A stretch of DNA of 54,600 nt from Verrucomicrobiota bacterium (GTDB lineage: Bacteria > Verrucomicrobiota > Verrucomicrobiia > Chthoniobacterales > UBA10450): the NCBI GenBank assembly GCA_019244415.1, contig JAFASN010000059.1:1-54600 (forward strand). Reading direction: 5' to 3'. Made by a program: the position numbers and the translations under genes. The first letter of the stretch is position 1. Every line of letters starts with the position of its first letter. Of the stretch, positions 43,565-52,270 are shown in pieces. The notes beneath the pieces were generated by a model. That model was not told the DNA's origin, ran no database searches, and worked only from the letters and a program-made list of their open reading frames with translations.

Positions 43565-44053
43565 TTACGCTATTCGCGAGATTCCTCGCAGTTCGGAAGC
43601 ATACTGTGTCAGGTCATTGATGAGAATGGCAATGTCGTCCTTGGGGCTATCCGATGTCGTGCGGAACTCAACCGCGATTTCGCGATTCAACGCATTTGCC
43701 CTGGGGGTCAGATTCGGAGAGCCGAGCATTGCAGTGCGCAAACCATTGCATTCCATAATATAGAGCTTCGTGTGCAAATCCGTGCAGTAATAGACGACTG
43801 GTTTGATGTTCGCCTGAAATAGTCGGATTGCTTCGGAGTGCCACGTATGCGCCGGCGGGCGTGTGATAATGGTGACTGATTTTTTTTTGCCCCTCAGCGC
43901 GTCGACCAATTGCAGGATCGGGTCAGTCCGGGCCTGTTCGTATCCCACCCATGGAGCGACGATCCAGAGCCGGTAAATAATGTCGCGGTGAACAAAAACC
44001 GCGTTAGCAAAATTGGCGAGAATTGATTCGGTTAGGAGACGAATCCGGTTCAC
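43565..44053 (-). CDS. phospholipase D-fold protein, candidate nuclease (gene 1)
   Basis: 162 residues from a GTG. A single HKD-like motif is visible: CTDLHTKLYIMECNGLRTAM, then LGSPNLTPRA (His-x-Lys, then Asn/Ser where full motifs have Asp). Single-motif PLD proteins dimerise to make one active site and act as nucleases in BfiI-like enzymes and in DISARM (DrmC). It is the first gene of the array, 16 bases before gene 2; the array's promoter must lie at 44054-44105, next to a thiolase relic. Confidence 0.75.
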   Translation of the reverse strand: MNRIRLLTESILANFANAVFVHRDIIYRLWIVAPWVGYEQARTDPILQLVDALRGKKKSVTIITRPPAHTWHSEAIRLFQANIKPVVYYCTDLHTKLYIMECNGLRTAMLGSPNLTPRANALNREIAVEFRTTSDSPKDDIAILINDLTQYASELRGISRIA

Positions 44054-44104
44054 CGAGACGTTATAGAATTCTTATCCCGGCGCGAGAAGCTCGAACTCAC
44101 GTCA

Positions 44105-44234
44105 GTCAGGCCCACTTCCACAGTCACTCCCGTTCGAAGACCGTGGCCAGGCCTTGGCCTACCCCGACGCAGAGCGATGCGATGCCGCGCGCGGCGCCGG
44201 TGTGAGCCATCTGGTGGACCAGCCTCGTCGCCAG
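44105..44234 (-). pseudogene. thiolase 3'-end relic 1
   Basis: About 130 bases match the end of the complete thiolase gene (45835-45963), including about 20 bases beyond its stop (GTCAGGCC-ACTTC). The coding part ends [17 protein letters not shown]. Similarity is roughly nine in ten bases by eye, so it derives from a related but not identical gene. It lies between the PLD operon and the toxin-antitoxin pair. Confidence 0.85.
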
Positions 44235-44271
44235 TCAAGCTCTGGCGGTGTGCGCATCCTCGTGATAAACT

Positions 44272-44493
44272 TTGGATGTGAGCACAGTGCAGGAAATTAA
44301 ATCGGCAATCGGTCGCCTCAGTGCACCTGAAAAAGCACTTCTAGTCGCCGAGCTGTTTGCAATCAACTCCGAACCGAATGCAGAAGAAGTGGAACAATCT
44401 GTGGCGCGCGGATTGGCTGATGTGAAAGCAGGTCGTGTTCGTCCTATCGAGGAAATTAGGGGCATGATTCCGCAATGGACTTCAAAGTCCTGA
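44272..44493 (+). CDS. addiction-module antitoxin (TIGR02574-like)
   Basis: 73 residues from a TTG (or GTG at 44278). VQEIKSAIGRLSAPEKALLV, ELFAINSE and IEEIRGMIPQ match the short putative addiction-module components that pair with RelE/ParE toxins. Its 3' end overlaps the toxin gene by 19 bases. Confidence 0.7.
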   Translation: MDVSTVQEIKSAIGRLSAPEKALLVAELFAINSEPNAEEVEQSVARGLADVKAGRVRPIEEIRGMIPQWTSKS

Positions 44494-44765
44494 TTGCGGA
44501 GAGCGCGATTGCTGATCTGAAGGAGATTGTCGGGTTCGTCGCTCAGGATGATGCTACCGCGGCGATTCGCTTAGGCAACAAGCTAGTCGATCGCGCGTTG
44601 ACATTGCGGACATTTCCGGAGCGATTTCCATTTCATGATGAGAGTCGCTCGCTTCGGAAGATGCCGCTGGCGCCTTTTCTTGTTTTCTACACGTGCGATG
44701 ACGCGGCGCACGTTGTGAATGTGATTCACTTCTGGCACGGAGCACGGCAGTCGCCGCAATTCTGA
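44475..44765 (+). CDS. RelE/ParE-family toxin
   Basis: 96 residues with the ParE pattern: FKVLIAESAIADLKEIVGFV, NKLVDRALTLRTFPERFPFH, RKMPLAPFLVFYTCDD and VVNVIHFWHGARQ. Such toxins act on gyrase (ParE) or the ribosome (RelE). The pair lies between two thiolase relics, so it arrived as its own insertion and would select for keeping the island. A strong terminator follows. Confidence 0.8.
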   Translation: MDFKVLIAESAIADLKEIVGFVAQDDATAAIRLGNKLVDRALTLRTFPERFPFHDESRSLRKMPLAPFLVFYTCDDAAHVVNVIHFWHGARQSPQF

Positions 44766-44781
44766 AGCGGCCTAGAAACGA

Positions 44782-44814
44782 AAAGCCGGATATCTCCTGC
44801 GACTATCCGGCTTT
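44782..44814. terminator. terminator after the toxin gene
   Basis: Perfect 11-bp stem AAAGCCGGATA / TATCCGGCTTT with an 11-base loop; A-run and T-run on the two sides allow it to work in both directions. It sits 16 bases after the toxin stop and 6 bases after the end of thiolase relic 2 on the other strand, and may have been the native terminator of that thiolase copy. Confidence 0.8.
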
Positions 44815-44820
44815 ATGAGT

Positions 44821-45056
44821 TATTCCCGTTCGAAGACCGTCGCCAGGCCTTGGCCTACCCCGACGCAGAGGGACGCGATGCCGCGCGAGGCGCCGGTGCG
44901 AGCCATCTGGTGGACCAGCGTCGTGGCGAGGCGAGCGCCGCTGCAACCAAGGGGGTGACCGATCGCAATCGCGCCGCCGTTGACGTTCAGTTTTTCGTTA
45001 GGGATGCCGAGCTCGCGCTGGCAGGCGAGGGCTTGCGCAGCGAACGCCTCGTTCTA
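44821..45056 (-). pseudogene. thiolase 3'-end relic 2
   Basis: 236 bases match the complete thiolase from the codons for [16 protein letters not shown] through [17 protein letters not shown] to FERE and a TAA stop. Roughly 90 percent identical by eye to the complete gene but with a different stop codon, so it comes from another strain's gene. The match ends abruptly at the HEPN-like gene's stop codon. Confidence 0.9.
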
Positions 45057-45818
45057 CGAAATGTGGGCCCGCACACTCGCAATGAGAGCACCGATATTTG
45101 CCTGCCATGTCGGCAATTGATCTCTGATCCCATCAATATCACCCTCCACGTATCGCGCCTTGCTACGTGCTTCTGACAGATCGTTGAAGGCTTTCGTTTG
45201 CTCCGATTCAATATTGCCATAGCGCGCGGATATATTGAATCGCGCTCGAATCCGTCCGTGCTTCTTTGACTCGCCATCGCTCGTCATGGGAGCAGTGAGG
45301 ATGTAAGCCTTTGCAGCCAATTCAGCGGCGCTGAAGAGGTTGTCTATTGCCGGTCGGAAACGACCCTTTTCTGCAGCGTCCGCCGCGCTTTCTAAAAATT
45401 CCTGGGCAGCTGCGAGTAAGATCGAGCACTTGCGTTTGTTATACCTGAAATCGAATGAGCCGAACCAGCGGCCACGAACTATCGCGATCGTGAAGTGGCC
45501 ACAATTTGGGTCATCAGTGTCCGCGAGCGTAAAATCCGAAATTCCATCAACGTCATCTTCATAAACTGGCTGTCCTGGAGTCAGACTCTTTCCGACTTTC
45601 ACGTGAGGGGTCGCGATAGCCTTGACCTCTTCGTTCAGCCGAACCTCGTGCGGCCGGTGGTCGGGATATATAATCACTTGCGCCGCGATCAGCGGAAATG
45701 GCTTCGACGCCAAACCGGTATTCTGACGTCGACGAATCTCCGGCTCAAACCACAACTCCATCGCGTGTTCAAACGTGCGACGGCGTGCCTCTTCATCTAA
45801 CCCGGAATGACGGCTCAT
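45054..45818 (-). CDS. unknown protein with HEPN-like C-terminal domain
   Basis: 254 residues. The N-terminal half (FEHAMELWFEPEIRRRQNTG, FGSFDFRYNKRKCSILL) is not recognised. From about residue 140, AQEFLESAADAAEKGRFRPA, IDNLFSAAELAAKAYIL and AFNDLSEARSKARYVEGD resemble HEPN helices, though no clear RxxxxH motif is seen. Its stop codon sits exactly on the border of thiolase relic 2, and its start lies 17 bases before the homologous tail of the complete thiolase, so it is a one-gene insertion between two thiolase ends. Defence-linked RNase or nucleotidyltransferase partner is possible. Confidence 0.55.
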   Translation of the reverse strand: MSRHSGLDEEARRRTFEHAMELWFEPEIRRRQNTGLASKPFPLIAAQVIIYPDHRPHEVRLNEEVKAIATPHVKVGKSLTPGQPVYEDDVDGISDFTLADTDDPNCGHFTIAIVRGRWFGSFDFRYNKRKCSILLAAAQEFLESAADAAEKGRFRPAIDNLFSAAELAAKAYILTAPMTSDGESKKHGRIRARFNISARYGNIESEQTKAFNDLSEARSKARYVEGDIDGIRDQLPTWQANIGALIASVRAHIS

Positions 45819-45854
45819 TTTCGAACGGTCTGACAGTCAGGCCTACTTCAAAAC

Positions 45855-47060
<1,206 letters not shown>

Positions 47061-47154
47061 CGAGTTGTACTAGGGGAACTATCCGCCGAAGTCTAGTGGG
47101 CGAAACTCAAGCCAAAAGTGCCCGCTCCTATTTCGAGCCCGTCGCGAAACCCGT

Positions 47155-48600
47155 CTAAAAATGCGGAGTATCCTTCTCCCGCGACACGACGGCGCCTTCC
47201 GGCTGCTTGCGCGGATCGGTTTCCGCGATGATCACGCTGACTGCGTCCTGATTAAAACCTTTGAATCCGCCCCAGCGCTGCAGGTTTTCGAGGTGACTGC
47301 CGATCGCCCCTTTACTCATGAATTCATCAAACTGCGTCTGCGTGATCGAACCGTTCTTTAGCAATCGCTCCGCGCGCGCGCGCCGCACCGGCCAGCGTTC
47401 GCCTTCGGTAAACGCCTGTTTCAGGAACGGAAAATCCGAGAACGGCTCCATCGTGTTGATGCCTTCTGCTTTCAGTTGATCGCGCAGCAGCGTGAAATCG
47501 AACCGGCATTCCAGATGATGCATCCCCGCCTCGAGAAAACTCTCGCCGTGTAGACCGCACCAGAGCCCGATCGTGCCGAGCTCCGGCTGCGGCGGAAGCG
47601 GTTTGCGCGAGAAATCGATCTCCACTTCCTCCCGGTTCAAATCGACGTCGTTGAAAATCGTGATCCCCTCGACCGGCTGCTCGATGACCTGCGCGCCCCA
47701 GCCGGCTTCCGCACCCGCGTAATAACGCTCGCGCCGCCGGAAGCCGAGCAGTTCCCACGCCTTGATCAAATCGACAAAGCACGCGCGCGACGAACGGAAG
47801 GTGTGGTGATCGTGATTCGCCCAACCCAGACCTAACAAATCCTGCCGCCGTTTCTGCTCCGTGCCAGCGCGGTTTCGCTTTTGCCAGTAGCGCCGCTCCT
47901 CTTCAAATACCAGATGACACGCCAGGTCGCGGCCGACGAGTTCAACCATCTCGGCGATTCGCTGAAGCCCGTCGCGCATTCCCGCGCGATCATCCTCCCA
48001 GCGACGGCGCCGCGTTTGCCAAAGCTCGCGCGCGGCGAGGTACGCGTTTGGGTCCGAATCCTTCGGCAAATATCCGCGGTAACCGCGGCGTTCGATCGCG
48101 CCAAAATGCGCGCCGTTTTCGTTGCTGATCGACAGCCAGCGATAGCGCGAGAGCGGCGCACCTTCGATCTCGTTCGTGAGGCCATGCACACCTGCAAAAA
48201 ACGCGACGTCATCAGCGCGAATGCCGGCTGCGAGCGGCTGTTTCGCGTTCGAGCGCGCGATGAGCACGCGCGGTAACATCGCTTCCGGATGCCAGAGTTG
48301 TTTCTGCCCCGGAGGCGCATCGGCCAGCGGGTCTTCCGTGAACCCGACGCTTCGCGCTTCTTTTTCGTCGCTCGCGGGCAGCAGTACGAAGTCAATCCAA
48401 TCGAGAATGAGTGTGCCCGTTTCATCGCGCATCCGGCGGGAAAGCTCGCGCGCAAACGTGTTTTGCTGCGTGAACGCATCAATGCGGCCGATGATGAAAT
48501 TTTCTGCGTCATAGCAAAGCGGCCATTCGAACTTCGATTCCGCGGCAGTTTGCTGGCTGTTTTCGAGAGTCGCTGTCGTCATAGGTAAATTGTCGTTCAA
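47155..48600 (-). CDS. VOC/DUF1338-like putative oxygenase of lysine catabolism
   Basis: 481 residues. I cannot name the family with certainty. The C-terminal half has a metal-site-like block GWANHDHHTFRSSRACFVDL (His and an Arg four residues on), RERYYAGAEAGWGAQVIEQP, and LHGESFLEAGMHHLECRFDF. This recalls vicinal-oxygen-chelate dioxygenases such as the 2-oxoadipate dioxygenase HglS (DUF1338), which has His-x3-Arg at its site. The N-terminal 250 residues are extra to that family. Next genes in the same direction encode an ALDH7-type dehydrogenase and lysine 6-aminotransferase, which would make 2-aminoadipate, so a 2-oxoadipate step fits. Assignment is inference. Confidence 0.45.
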   Translation of the reverse strand: MNDNLPMTTATLENSQQTAAESKFEWPLCYDAENFIIGRIDAFTQQNTFARELSRRMRDETGTLILDWIDFVLLPASDEKEARSVGFTEDPLADAPPGQKQLWHPEAMLPRVLIARSNAKQPLAAGIRADDVAFFAGVHGLTNEIEGAPLSRYRWLSISNENGAHFGAIERRGYRGYLPKDSDPNAYLAARELWQTRRRRWEDDRAGMRDGLQRIAEMVELVGRDLACHLVFEEERRYWQKRNRAGTEQKRRQDLLGLGWANHDHHTFRSSRACFVDLIKAWELLGFRRRERYYAGAEAGWGAQVIEQPVEGITIFNDVDLNREEVEIDFSRKPLPPQPELGTIGLWCGLHGESFLEAGMHHLECRFDFTLLRDQLKAEGINTMEPFSDFPFLKQAFTEGERWPVRRARAERLLKNGSITQTQFDEFMSKGAIGSHLENLQRWGGFKGFNQDAVSVIIAETDPRKQPEGAVVSREKDTPHF

Positions 48601-48705
48601 TTTCGCAACTCTGTCATCCCGATGGAAGGTGAACGTCGCGGCGAAATTAGCGGCAGCTTTGGAAGCGGAGCTCGGGCAAAATCGCTCGCGCGCGACGTTT
48701 TCCTG

Positions 48706-48795
48706 GTCATCCCGAGCGGAGTCGAGCGACCCAGTGAAGTTATCTGGCCGTTATGCCACGGGATCCTTACTCCGCTTCGCTTCGCTCAGGATGAC
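48706..48795. repeat. interspersed GTCATCCCGAGC inverted repeat, copy 2
   Basis: GTCATCCCGAGCGGAGTCGA at the left and CGCTTCGCTTCGCTCAGGAT followed by GAC at the right are near complements. A single half (GTCATCCCG at 48613) stands upstream. The gap 48601-49056 contains only this, copy C of the multi-hairpin element and fragments; no gene. Confidence 0.7.
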
Positions 48796-48835
48796 AGCAC
48801 GATTTATCGCCGCGAGTTGCTCGCGATGCGTCCGC

Positions 48836-48996
48836 GGAGCGCACGCGACTCGCATTCGCGGACTTTGTTTCTAACAGCTTTGGCAGCGGAGCTGCAAAAT
48901 GCGTTGCTGGTTTCGCGAAGTTGGAGTCGCTAGCCTAGTCCCCCAAAACGTTTCGGCGAGTCGCCGAAACCAGCACGCGAGTCGCGTGCGCTCCCC
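48836..48996. repeat. multi-hairpin palindromic element, copy C
   Basis: Left arm GGAGCGCACGCGACTCGC, an unusual ~100-base middle, then TTTCGGCGAGTCGCCGAAA hairpin and right arm CAGCACGCGAGTCGCGTGCG ending CTCCCC. Longer and less regular than copies B and D, probably enlarged by an insertion. Confidence 0.7.
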
Positions 48997-49056
48997 GGAA
49001 TGTACGCTCGCCGCCGCGAGGAGTTATATCGCCACTCGTACGCGCAAAAGCACGCG

Positions 49057-50604
49057 CTACGCGGTCGCGCTTCCCTCGCCTGCTCCGAACTCGATTCCCT
49101 GCGCAAGCGGCAATTCCGTCGAATAATTGATCGTGTTCGTCTGGCGCCGCATATAATTTTTCCACGCGTCGCTGCCGCTCTCGCGTCCGCCACCGGTGTC
49201 TTTCTCGCCGCCAAACGCGCCGCCAATCTCTGCCCCACTCGTGCCGGTGTTCACGTTCGCAATGCCGCAATCGCTGCCCACTGCGCTCACGAACTTCTCC
49301 GCCTCTCGCATGTCGTTGGTAAAGATCGCAGAGCTTAGGCCCTGCGAAACGCCGTTATGGATCGCGAGCGCTTCGTCGAAGTCGCGATACGTCATCAGGT
49401 AGAGCAACGGGCCGAACGTTTCGTGCTGCGCAATCTCAATCTCCGGCCGCACGCGCGCGAGACACGGCGTCATGTAACATCCACCCAGAAATTTTTCGCC
49501 GTCGAGTCTCTCGCCACCGTACACAATTTCGCCGCCTTGCTCGCGTACTTTGCCGATCGCGCGCTGCACGTTTTCCACAGCATCGCGGTCAATGAGCGGC
49601 CCCATTAGCGTTTGCTTTTCGAGCGGATCGCCGATGCGTACGGACTTGTACGCGCGCAGCAATGAATCCTGTACTTTGTTCGCAATGCTCTCGTGCATGA
49701 TCACGCGCCGGGTGGAAGTGCAACGCTGACCCGCTGTTCCGACTGCGCCGAAGAAAATCGAGCTGGTCGCCATGGCGAGGTCGGCACTTGGCGCAACGAT
49801 GAGGCCGTTGTTGCCGCCAAGCTCGAGCAACGCTTTGCCTAAACGCCTCGCGACCGCCGGACCGACATGACAACCCATCCGCGTCGAACCCGTCGCAGAA
49901 ACGAGCGGCACGCGTCCGTCGCTGGCAAGTTGCTGACCAACGGACGGCCCATCGCCAATCACGAGCGAAAAAATCGACGGATCAGCGCCCGTTTGGCGAC
50001 AAACGCGCTCGGCGATTCTCGTCACCGCAATCGCGGTGAGCGGCGTTTTCTCGCTCGGTTTCCAAACAACAGCGTCGCCGCAAACGCACGCGAGCGCCGC
50101 GTTCCACGACCAGACCGCGACAGGAAAATTGAACGCGCTGATTACGCCGATGACGCCGAGCGGATGCCACTGTTCCATCAGCCGGTGCTGCCATCGCTCG
50201 GATTGAATTGTCAGACCGTAAAGCATGCGCGATTGGCCCACTGCAAAGTCGCAGATATCGATCATCTCTTGTACTTCGCCTTCGCCTTCGGCAAGAATTT
50301 TGCCCGATTCGAGCGTGACGAGCGTGCCGAGCTCGTGCTTCGATTCGCGCAACGCGTTCCCCAGCCGGCGCACCGTTTCGCTGCGAACGGGCGCAGGCGT
50401 AGTACGCCATTTCAGGAACGCTTCGTACGCGCGAGCGATTGTCTGTTCGTAATCGTCAGGTGACGCGCTGCGGACGCGCGCTAACGATTCGCCGTTAATC
50501 GGCGAAACTTTTTCGAATACAGGGCCGCTGCCGCTGCGCCATTCACCGCAAAAAACCCCGTCGTTTTCGGACGTGATGTCGAGCCGCTCTAGTACGTCGC
50601 GCAT
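49057..50604 (-). CDS. ALDH7-type aldehyde dehydrogenase (2-aminoadipate semialdehyde)
   Basis: 515 residues, full-length aldehyde dehydrogenase: PLGVIGVISAFNFPVAVWSW, NAALACVCGDAVVWKPSEKT, VSATGSTRMGCHVGPAVA, catalytic Glu in KALLELGGNNGLIVAPSADL, catalytic Cys in GTAGQRCTSTRRVIMHES, and AEIGGAFGGEKDTGGGRESG near the end, which is typical of the ALDH7A1 (antiquitin)/AmaB branch. These oxidise 2-aminoadipate 6-semialdehyde to 2-aminoadipate with NAD+. The lysine 6-aminotransferase gene that would make its substrate is directly upstream in the same direction, separated by a repeat. Confidence 0.85.
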   Translation of the reverse strand: MRDVLERLDITSENDGVFCGEWRSGSGPVFEKVSPINGESLARVRSASPDDYEQTIARAYEAFLKWRTTPAPVRSETVRRLGNALRESKHELGTLVTLESGKILAEGEGEVQEMIDICDFAVGQSRMLYGLTIQSERWQHRLMEQWHPLGVIGVISAFNFPVAVWSWNAALACVCGDAVVWKPSEKTPLTAIAVTRIAERVCRQTGADPSIFSLVIGDGPSVGQQLASDGRVPLVSATGSTRMGCHVGPAVARRLGKALLELGGNNGLIVAPSADLAMATSSIFFGAVGTAGQRCTSTRRVIMHESIANKVQDSLLRAYKSVRIGDPLEKQTLMGPLIDRDAVENVQRAIGKVREQGGEIVYGGERLDGEKFLGGCYMTPCLARVRPEIEIAQHETFGPLLYLMTYRDFDEALAIHNGVSQGLSSAIFTNDMREAEKFVSAVGSDCGIANVNTGTSGAEIGGAFGGEKDTGGGRESGSDAWKNYMRRQTNTINYSTELPLAQGIEFGAGEGSATA

Positions 50605-50629
50605 AATCTTACGCGTTGCCGCTTATGCT

Positions 50630-50740
50630 GGGGAGCGCACTCGACTCGCGTGCTGATTTCGGCGACTCGCCGAAATTGCCATCGGCCGTAATGCGAAGGC
50701 GAGTCGCCTTCGCACGCACGCGAGGTCGCGTGCGCTCCCC
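50630..50740. repeat. multi-hairpin palindromic element, copy D
   Basis: Outer arms GGGGAGCGCACTCGACTCGC and GCGAGGTCGCGTGCGCTCCCC; inside are ATTTCGGCGACTCGCCGAAAT, a spacer and GCGAAGGCGAGTCGCCTTCGC. The order of the two inner hairpins is the reverse of copy B, so the element can lie in either direction. It separates the lysine aminotransferase and dehydrogenase genes. Confidence 0.85.
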
Positions 50741-50757
50741 AGAACCGGAACCGCCGG

Positions 50758-52143
50758 TCATCGCGGGTGACAATGCTTTCGCAGCACTTCCATGGCTTCG
50801 TCGATGACTTCGCGCGTGATATCGAGCGCGGGACGGAAACGAATCGAGCGCTCGCCCGATTTGAGTACGAGCACACCCGCGTCGAACAGCTCCCGCCAGA
50901 AATCGTCGCGCGTTTTCGCGTCCGGCATGTCGAACGCGATGAACAATCCGCGTCCGCGCACGGCTGAGATCATGTTGCACTCGCGCTGAAGATCGAGCAG
51001 TTGATCGAGGAAGTACGCGCCGGTTTTGCCCGCGGTCTCGAACAGATTCTCCTGCTCGATAATTCGCAGAAAATGCTTCGACCGGACCATGTCGATAAAA
51101 TTACCGCCCCAGGTCGAGTTCAAGCGTGAGGGCAAACGAAATGCATTGTCCTTCACTTCATCGAGGCGCGGGCCGGCCATGACCCCGCAGACCTGTACTT
51201 TTTTGCCGAACGCGAGCAGGTCCGGCTTCACATCGAAATGCTCGCAGCACCACGGTTTGCCCGTGGTACCGAGACCCGTCTGCACTTCGTCGAAGATCAG
51301 CAGCATCTCGTCTTCGTCGCAAATTTCCCGCAGGGTGCGCAGCCACTCGCCGCGGAAATGATTGTCGCCGCCTTCACCCTGGATCGGCTCGATAATCACC
51401 GCGCAAATGTCCGTACCGCGTTCGTTGATGAACTTGCGAATCTCGGACTCGCTCTGCTGTTCGCGCGCCATGACATCGCGCTCCCGTTCCCCTTTCGGCA
51501 GGGAAAAATTGATCGCGGGATTCGAGACGCGCGGCCAGTCGAATTTCGCGAACAGGTCCGTCTTGCGCGGATCCGTATTCGTAAGGCTCATGGTGTAACC
51601 GCTGCGGCCGTGAAACGCGCGCCGGAAATGCAGAATCTCCGTGCCGCGTTCGCCCCGTCCCGCAGCCATGTTTTTGCGCACCTTCCAATCCATCGCCGCC
51701 TTGAGGCAGTTCTCGACTGCGAGCGAGCCACCTTCGATAAACAGAAAACGATTCAGCGGCGGCAATGCGGCCACGCGTACGAACGTCTCGACAAACTCCG
51801 CGTACGCTTCCGAGTACACATCCGAATTTGCGACCTTGAACTTTGCCGCGCGGGCGAGCTCCGCGCGCACTTCCGGTTCACCAAAATGTGGGTGATTAAA
51901 CCCGACCGGCTGCGAACCAAAAAACCCGTAGAGATCGATGAGCCGGTGACCTGTCGCCGCGTCATATAAGTACGAACCACGCGAGCGTTCGAGGTCGATA
52001 ACAATTTTGAAACCATCGAGCAAAATGTGCTCCTCGAGCTCGTGGAGGACATGTGGCGCGTCGATCCGATGTGATTTTTTGCTCTCGCGCGAGCGGCGTT
52101 GCGAAGAGCGCGCCGGCTCGGTGAGCATGGAATGCATACTCAT
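50758..52143 (-). CDS. lat: L-lysine 6-aminotransferase
   Basis: 461 residues from ATG 52143 (open frame to 52191). It matches lysine epsilon-aminotransferases: PHVLHELEEHILLDGFKIVI, LIDLYGFFGSQPVGFNHPHF, SDVYSEAYAEFVETFVRVA, FIEGGSLAVENCLKAAMDWK, FHGRSGYTMSLTNTDPRKTD, IIEPIQGEGGDNHFRGEWLR, LLIFDEVQTGLGTTGKPWCC and the PLP-lysine in LLAFGKKVQVCGVMAG. It moves the 6-amino group of lysine to 2-oxoglutarate, giving 2-aminoadipate semialdehyde. Same direction as, and 150 bases before, the ALDH7-type gene; the pair makes 2-aminoadipate from lysine. Confidence 0.92.
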   Translation of the reverse strand: MSMHSMLTEPARSSQRRSRESKKSHRIDAPHVLHELEEHILLDGFKIVIDLERSRGSYLYDAATGHRLIDLYGFFGSQPVGFNHPHFGEPEVRAELARAAKFKVANSDVYSEAYAEFVETFVRVAALPPLNRFLFIEGGSLAVENCLKAAMDWKVRKNMAAGRGERGTEILHFRRAFHGRSGYTMSLTNTDPRKTDLFAKFDWPRVSNPAINFSLPKGERERDVMAREQQSESEIRKFINERGTDICAVIIEPIQGEGGDNHFRGEWLRTLREICDEDEMLLIFDEVQTGLGTTGKPWCCEHFDVKPDLLAFGKKVQVCGVMAGPRLDEVKDNAFRLPSRLNSTWGGNFIDMVRSKHFLRIIEQENLFETAGKTGAYFLDQLLDLQRECNMISAVRGRGLFIAFDMPDAKTRDDFWRELFDAGVLVLKSGERSIRFRPALDITREVIDEAMEVLRKHCHPR

Positions 52144-52270
52144 CCGTTGATCGTAGCTGGAGCGGGCGGGTTGGTCAACCGAGCGGGGCAATGGCTGTAT
52201 GGTTTCTCGTGGTCTGGCGCGTCGTGGATCGTCCGTCGAGGATCGGCACGTGGGTCGCCAGTTACCGCTG

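Noticed and set aside
36162-44053. Calling the operon DISARM or BREX
   Set aside because: No DrmA/DrmB, PglZ, BrxC-length ATPase or SNF2 helicase is seen; only PLD and 5mC methylase are shared with DISARM.
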